Below, piece by piece: positions 59,970 to 64,000 of a DNA stretch of 64,000 bases. A program made the translations under genes and the position numbers. Every line of letters starts with the position of its first letter. The first letter of the stretch is position 1. The DNA comes from Euryarchaeota archaeon UBA88. Its GTDB lineage: Archaea > Thermoplasmatota > Poseidoniia > Poseidoniales > Poseidoniaceae. The stretch spans positions 6,141-70,140 of the forward strand of contig DAME01000002.1 in the NCBI GenBank assembly GCA_002499545.1, read 5' to 3'. The notes below the pieces were generated by a model. The model did no database searches. It was given only the letters and a program-made list of their open reading frames with translations, and was not told where the DNA came from.

Positions 59970-61148
59970 TCAAACAGTTGGTACAGGTACTTCTCGCAAG
60001 ATGGTTTGAATCACTTCACCAGACTCCAAACCTTTGATTTGGTGTTCTGGCTTCAAAATGATACGGTGAGCGAGTGCAAGTTCTGCGATCGTCTTGACGT
60101 CATCGGGGGTGACGAAGTCGCGACCACGAAGAGCGGCAGCAGCTCGAGAAGTCTTGAGCAATGCTTGAGAACCACGGGGTGAGGCTCCGACCAAAACACG
60201 TGGATCTTCACGGGTTCGGGAAACAACTTCAACCATGTACATTCGCAATGCAGGGTCAACATACACGCTTTCGCATGCTTGTTGCATAGCAATGACTTTC
60301 TCAGGACTGGTGATGACTTCAACTTCAACTGCGTCCTTTCCACGAGCAATACGTCGGGCGAGGATTTCGTCTTCATCAGCACGGTCGGGATAACCAACAG
60401 ACATCTTGAACATGAATCGGTCAAGTTGTGCTTCTGGAAGTGGGTAGGTACCTTCTTGTTCGACAGGGTTTTGAGTTGCCATAACAATGAACGGTGCTGG
60501 AAGTTTGTGGGTCACAGTACCGATGGTCACCTGCTTCTCTTGCATAGCCTCAAGCAATGCTGCTTGGGTCTTTGGCGGAGCACGGTTAATCTCGTCAGCA
60601 AGGAGAAGGTTACAGAACAGAGGTCCTGGTTTGAAAGTGAATTCACCCTTCTTGGCGTCGTAAATGTTGGTACCAGTAATGTCTGCAGGTAGCAAGTCAG
60701 GCGTAAATTGTACACGCTTGAAGTCACAACCCAGTGCATCAGCGAAAGTGTTGGTCATCAACGTCTTCGCCAAACCGGGATAATCTTCGAACAGAAGGTT
60801 ACCGTTGGAAAGAATGTCAATCAACACATTGTCGATGACGTGGGCCTTTCCAATAATTACTTTCTGAACTTCAGCTGCGATAGCTTGGCAAATCGAACCG
60901 ACTGCCTTGAGTTTATCACGGGTTTCAGGTGTGTTCTGGTGCTTCGGCTGGGCCGGAGCGGCCATTGCTGCTGGTGCTGCTGGCATCGGCGGCGCTGCTG
61001 GTGCTGCTGGCATTGGCGGCGCTGCTGCGGGCATAGGTGCCGCTGGCATTGGCGCTGCTGGTGCTACAGGCATGGCAGGTGCTGCTGGGGCCACAGGCAT
61101 TGCTGGCGCTGGCGCGGGCGGGGCTGCGGGGGGTGCGGGGGGTTGCAT
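59970..61148 (-). CDS. MoxR family AAA+ ATPase with Ala/Pro/Met-rich N-terminus
   Basis: Chaperone-like AAA+ ATPase, 392 residues. The first 66 residues are almost only Ala, Pro and Met in imperfect repeats. The MoxR core follows: VQKVIIGKAHVIDNVLIDILSNGNLLFEDYPGLAKTLM (residues 95-131, with Walker A at 123-129), DLLPADITGTNIYD, Walker B LLLADEINRAPPKTQAALLEAMQEKQVTI, sensor 1 VMATQNPVEQEGTYPLPEAQLDRF, and the lid GASPRGSQALLKTSRAAAALRGRDFVTPDDV. GGAGG precedes the ATG. It sits between DUF4350 and DUF58 genes, the usual MoxR setting, implying a role in assembling or activating a membrane-bound complex. Confidence 0.93.
   Translation of the reverse strand: MQPPAPPAAPPAPAPAMPVAPAAPAMPVAPAAPMPAAPMPAAAPPMPAAPAAPPMPAAPAAMAAPAQPKHQNTPETRDKLKAVGSICQAIAAEVQKVIIGKAHVIDNVLIDILSNGNLLFEDYPGLAKTLMTNTFADALGCDFKRVQFTPDLLPADITGTNIYDAKKGEFTFKPGPLFCNLLLADEINRAPPKTQAALLEAMQEKQVTIGTVTHKLPAPFIVMATQNPVEQEGTYPLPEAQLDRFMFKMSVGYPDRADEDEILARRIARGKDAVEVEVITSPEKVIAMQQACESVYVDPALRMYMVEVVSRTREDPRVLVGASPRGSQALLKTSRAAAALRGRDFVTPDDVKTIAELALAHRIILKPEHQIKGLESGEVIQTILREVPVPTV
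60951..61148 (-). repeat. low-complexity GC-rich repeat coding the Ala/Pro/Met-rich N-terminus of MoxR
   Basis: Imperfect tandem units of about 9-33 bases built from GCTGCTGG/GGCATTGG-like words (coding strand reading GCAGC, CCAGC and CCAATGCC) encode residues 1-66 of the MoxR protein as variants of AAPAMPVAP and PMPAAP. Unit lengths and third bases vary, so it is an old, drifting repeat. The DNA is prone to slippage, which could change the length between strains. Confidence 0.75.
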
Positions 61149-61167
61149 GTCTATTTTCCTCCAATTA

Positions 61168-62748
61168 TCAATTTCCCCAACGTCGTATTTGCGGGATAAG
61201 TTCCCTTAATTCTTCGTTGGAGTAGGTGCGGTTAGAACTGATCAGTTCAACCAAGCGCGGGTCACGAACCATTTGCATGACTTCCGCAGGGGTTTTACGC
61301 ATGAATTCATCACGCGTCATGTCATTGAATTGACGTACTTTGGAAAGGAAGGCTTCTCGGGTACGGAGTTGGTACTGCGATGCATCAACCTTCTTGGGGC
61401 GTTCACGGAATCGAGTTAAGTCAAACACGTGCCGCCAATTTTCCTTTTCTGGAACAACCATGATAGCAATGGCGAGAAGAGCGAAGAGATTGAGGATAAT
61501 CAACCACTTGAGAACAACGTCGCTGGTAAGTAGAACAACGGCACCCATTGCTTCGGTGAACGGAGAAAGAAGAGGGCTTGACACGTGACGGCTTTCATCG
61601 AATACGATGAAAAATTCAGACGCAGAACGGGTGATAGTGGTTGACAGTTCTTGGTTATCGAATTCCATCATGTCGTACATCAGAGCAGTGAAGTATTCGC
61701 TGTTCCCGAACCATGTGGTGTCGCCTTGGGATGAAGAAAGGCCGTTCGGGTCTGTATCCCAGCAATTATGGCCGTTATCGACATAAGCTGGATTGTTACA
61801 CTGTAGGTAGCCGCTTTCTTCGGCCAAATCAGCATCCCACAAGTGGTTCGCGAGAACTGAGTGGTCGGATACGAATACGATTGAACCTGTAACGCTGATT
61901 TCCCCAAAGTCATTGTTAGGTTTTACATCGAGGACGTTCTCAACAGGATAGTTGATTCGGATGATGAGACCCGTCATCCCTTCTCCAAGAGTAGGGTTGA
62001 GGGGACTGTCGATGTTGGCCGTATCTTTAGCCACCCGAGCGGAGGTTGATGCTGCGGCGAGAATATCGACATCACGATTCGATTCGGTTTGTTCATCAAG
62101 TACTTGAATTGCAGTCGGGCGGTGGAAAAGAACCGGCATCCGGCAATCCTCGACTTGAGCGGCATCGACGTTGGCTTGTGAGCATGGAATTAAGCGCTCA
62201 TCACCCATCTCGCTGATGTTTTCGTTCACGCTTGCTGCAGCCCAGAGTCTTCGATAATCAGGATTCTCTAACTCACCGAGTTCATTTTCGACTTCGTAAT
62301 ACCGTTGATCGTCGAACACGGGTGCGTCAAAGAACTTGACACCAAATTCCGATGCAACCAGTTGAGCGTTGGTCGAACTTGCAGCGAGGATGACTTTTCC
62401 GCCTTTTTCAGTGACGAAATCATGGATAGCGGATGCTTCGGCAGCATCGAACGGCTTTTCTGGACCTGCGATGATGAGCATGGTGCGATGAGGATCGTTC
62501 CAGTCATTGACCAGCATTGGTGTGGACATTGTGTTGGCGATGCTATAACCTCGTGAATCCACGACGTCTCGCATCTCTGTGAGTTGTTGCATCGAATATT
62601 CGTCTGCGGCATTGTTGTATGGTGAAAGGACCGTCGTCTTGTCAATACTGACCAGTCCAATGACAAGAACCGACAAAAACAGTGATGATACGAGTCCTAC
62701 TTTGAGCCATGTTTCGACGGTCAATTTGGATGATTCTTCTTCTGCCAA
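61168..62748 (-). CDS. DUF4350-type membrane protein
   Basis: 526 residues. An N-terminal helix (VGLVSSLFLSVLVIGLVSI, residues 17-35) is followed by an outer part of about 360 residues that opens like DUF4350/GATase-type domains (YNNAADEYSMQQLTEMRDVVDSRGYSI, MLIIAGPEKPFDAAEASAIHDFVTEKGGKVILA). A second helix near residue 435 (WLIILNLFALLAIAIMVV) is followed by a cytoplasmic tail. The start is a TTG, supported by GGAGG seven bases upstream; no ATG or GTG fits. First gene of the cluster with MoxR (19 bases downstream), DUF58 and a six-helix protein. DUF4350 proteins commonly accompany MoxR and DUF58 genes. Confidence 0.85.
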   Translation of the reverse strand: MAEEESSKLTVETWLKVGLVSSLFLSVLVIGLVSIDKTTVLSPYNNAADEYSMQQLTEMRDVVDSRGYSIANTMSTPMLVNDWNDPHRTMLIIAGPEKPFDAAEASAIHDFVTEKGGKVILAASSTNAQLVASEFGVKFFDAPVFDDQRYYEVENELGELENPDYRRLWAAASVNENISEMGDERLIPCSQANVDAAQVEDCRMPVLFHRPTAIQVLDEQTESNRDVDILAAASTSARVAKDTANIDSPLNPTLGEGMTGLIIRINYPVENVLDVKPNNDFGEISVTGSIVFVSDHSVLANHLWDADLAEESGYLQCNNPAYVDNGHNCWDTDPNGLSSSQGDTTWFGNSEYFTALMYDMMEFDNQELSTTITRSASEFFIVFDESRHVSSPLLSPFTEAMGAVVLLTSDVVLKWLIILNLFALLAIAIMVVPEKENWRHVFDLTRFRERPKKVDASQYQLRTREAFLSKVRQFNDMTRDEFMRKTPAEVMQMVRDPRLVELISSNRTYSNEELRELIPQIRRWGN

Positions 62749-62755
62749 ATATATC

Positions 62756-62760
62756 CCTCC
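62756..62760 (-). promoter_or_regulatory. strong ribosome-binding site deciding a TTG start
   Basis: GGAGG (within AAAGGAGGGATATAT) on the reverse strand, seven bases before TTG 62748-62746. With no ATG or GTG nearby, this site fixes the TTG as the start of the DUF4350 gene. Confidence 0.7.
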
Positions 62761-62908
62761 TTTACATGATGCGGTTCAAATGAACACTATGAACAAGCGT
62801 GGGAGCAATGCTCCACTCTTAATGGTTCTTCATGCATGATTTGAAACCACAGATTAATAGAGGAGTAAAAACCTCAACTCTCCTTTTCTTAATCGTGGTT
62901 ACGAGCCC

Positions 62909-62930
62909 AAAAAGTGAGAAAATATCACTT
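62909..62930 (-). terminator. stem-loop with T run after the secreted protein gene
   Basis: On the reverse strand AAGTGA-TATTTTC-TCACTT forms a six-pair stem followed by a T run of five. It lies 12 bases after the stop of the gene at 62942-63916, before the DUF4350 cluster. The rest of this 193-base gap is AT-rich with no further clear signal. Confidence 0.5.
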
Positions 62931-62941
62931 ACGGGGATTTT

Positions 62942-63916
62942 TTAATCATCAATCCTCTTGCGAAGAGAAACAAGACCAATCAGCGATAATGTTTCAATCC
63001 CTCCAAGCCAAGGTAGAGCGTTCGATTCTTGCGATAAGCTGGAATCTGAATCATCGGTGTTTGAAGAAGACCCACCTGTAGAACCCGTGGTAGGTGATGA
63101 TTCAACGGCTTGAACCTCAAGGTCAAACGTGGTACTTCGGCCAATATCATCGCCTTCGGATACGAGAGACAGCGTCACCTCGCACACTCGTTGTTGTTGG
63201 CTTTCTGAAGCATCGATTCGCAACGTCACAAACGTATTCTTACCGCCTTGTGCATCGGTTGTTTCAACCACTGTGTTCGCAAGGTCGATGACACCATCCA
63301 TGGACAAATGAGGGCAACTTCTGAACTGAACTGACGCCTCCTTAACCGCATCTTTGCTGTTACCGTTGTTGATGATTTGAGCTGAGATTTCAATCCAAGA
63401 TCCGGCATGTAACTTCTCTTCAGGAAGCGTCACATCTGGGCGAAGGTCAAACACTTGAGGTACCCCCAAGTCACCTTCAATCTCTTGTGTACTGGCCGAT
63501 GTATCGCCAACCTTTTCTTCCGCTGATACTGTCAAACGTGTCGTATTACTGGGGCTGTATTCCCTCGTATCGTCGTCATCGAGTGACCCAAACTTAAGAG
63601 TGAACGATTCGTTAGCATTAGCGCCAACGCTCAGTGAATCAGGACCGCTGAATGTGAACGGCACCCAAGAATCAAAATCATAGGTCAGTTCAATTTGAAG
63701 TTGCGTCATTCTGGTGTTTTCGATGTAGGCGACGATTTCACCTTCTGCATCCCAATCAATATCCAGTTCGACAATGTACGGAGAATCCATGTCAGTTGTC
63801 CAACCGAGTGTCCACGACGGGCCTTCGATTGGAGATTGCGCAGCCGCAGGGGGAACTGCACACAGCGAAAGCAAAAGAAGAACCGATACAGCGGAAATTC
63901 GAGTCAGTGGCTGCAT
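62942..63916 (-). CDS. secreted protein with C-terminal anchor, unknown function
   Basis: 324 residues. Signal peptide RISAVSVLLLLSLCAVPPAAAQ (cleavage near residue 27). Two beta-sandwich units follow: WTTDMDSPYIVELDIDWDAEGEIVAYIEN with LRTSD-like strands, and from about residue 165 DLRPDVTLPEEKLHAGSWIEISAQIINNGNSKDAVKEASVQF, the pattern of CARDB-type domains. A Ser/Thr/Gly/Asp-rich linker (SSPTTGSTGGSSSNTDDSDSS) leads to a short hydrophobic end ALPWLGGIETLSLIGLVSLRKRIDD, as in archaeal cell-surface sorting tails. GAGGTGATGAC precedes the ATG. Calls are by pattern only. Confidence 0.8.
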   Translation of the reverse strand: MQPLTRISAVSVLLLLSLCAVPPAAAQSPIEGPSWTLGWTTDMDSPYIVELDIDWDAEGEIVAYIENTRMTQLQIELTYDFDSWVPFTFSGPDSLSVGANANESFTLKFGSLDDDDTREYSPSNTTRLTVSAEEKVGDTSASTQEIEGDLGVPQVFDLRPDVTLPEEKLHAGSWIEISAQIINNGNSKDAVKEASVQFRSCPHLSMDGVIDLANTVVETTDAQGGKNTFVTLRIDASESQQQRVCEVTLSLVSEGDDIGRSTTFDLEVQAVESSPTTGSTGGSSSNTDDSDSSLSQESNALPWLGGIETLSLIGLVSLRKRIDD

Positions 63917-64000
63917 GTCATCACCTCATTCAAGCATACCTTCAACCGCTCGCTTCGTCAAAACACGAACCATTGACTTTCGATATCGTGGAGGCAACGA

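Noticed and set aside
60907..61209. Forward open frame of about 100 residues rich in Gly and Ala opposite the MoxR start
   Set aside because: It is the antisense shadow of the Ala/Pro/Met repeat; low-complexity GC-rich DNA keeps several frames open.

Overview
The window reads as a gene-dense stretch of an archaeal chromosome. Archaeal information-processing genes (Orc1/Cdc6, ribosomal protein S6e, aIF2 gamma, Dph2, RNA polymerase subunit K, SMC-ScpA-ScpB) sit beside a complete A-type ATP synthase operon, archaeal-type shikimate genes (AroA', AroB', GHMP shikimate kinase) and archaeal PurP. The bacterial-type class II HMG-CoA reductase, heme A synthesis genes (aerobic respiration), tryptophan 2,3-dioxygenase and many acidic secreted proteins fit a marine Thermoplasmatota lineage such as Candidatus Poseidoniales (Marine Group II). 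That assignment is inference from gene content, not from a marker search.

Layout. 1-7.9 kb: end of an unknown protein, an acyl-CoA dehydrogenase, then a forward run of a GcvH-like protein, a purine phosphoribosyltransferase, Dph2, Orc1/Cdc6, S6e, aIF2 gamma, a PIN protein and an HTH regulator. 7.8-11.1 kb: a reverse operon of a P-loop ATPase/HTH protein, a beta-propeller protein and a DUF357 protein, separated from HMG-CoA reductase by an array of eight TAACG/CGTTA boxes. 12.6-18.4 kb: smc-scpA-scpB. 18.5-24.5 kb: a zinc-motif membrane protein, NadB, PanE-type reductase, and a large membrane protein that looks like a dead site-2 protease. 24.6-33.5 kb: A-ATPase genes H-I-K-E-C-F-A-B-D, whose subunit I carries an inserted EF-hand pair. 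33.5-36.6 kb: one intact KaiC-like ATPase, two RecA-fold relatives without a P-loop, and a methyltransferase. 36.6-40.8 kb: divergent surface proteins. 40.8-44.0 kb: tRNA-Ser, heme A synthesis (ctaA-ctaB) and a secreted thioredoxin. 44.0-47.1 kb: RpoK, tryptophan dioxygenase, a small membrane protein, PurP. 47.2-52.5 kb: an EF-hand/DUF2135 protein, a MacB-type ABC exporter and a Bat-type HTH regulator. 52.5-57.7 kb: AroA', AroB', shikimate kinase, chorismate synthase and aspartate kinase, the last supplying the aspartate semialdehyde arm of the archaeal aromatic pathway. 57.7-63.9 kb: a reverse cluster of DUF4350, MoxR, DUF58 and membrane proteins, preceded by a secreted protein.

Two modes of gene start are visible. 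Some first genes have a TATA-like box about 25 bases before the start codon, as for leaderless mRNAs. Operon-internal genes often have GGAGG/GAGGTG ribosome-binding sites or ATGA-type overlaps. No intergenic stretch exceeds 300 bases, and I saw no CRISPR array, rRNA, insertion sequence or prophage. The best candidates for new biology are the EF-hand insertion in the ATP synthase, the helically phased box array at 11.1 kb, the degenerate KaiC-like trio, the pseudo-protease, and the lineage-specific changes in aIF2 gamma and RpoK.
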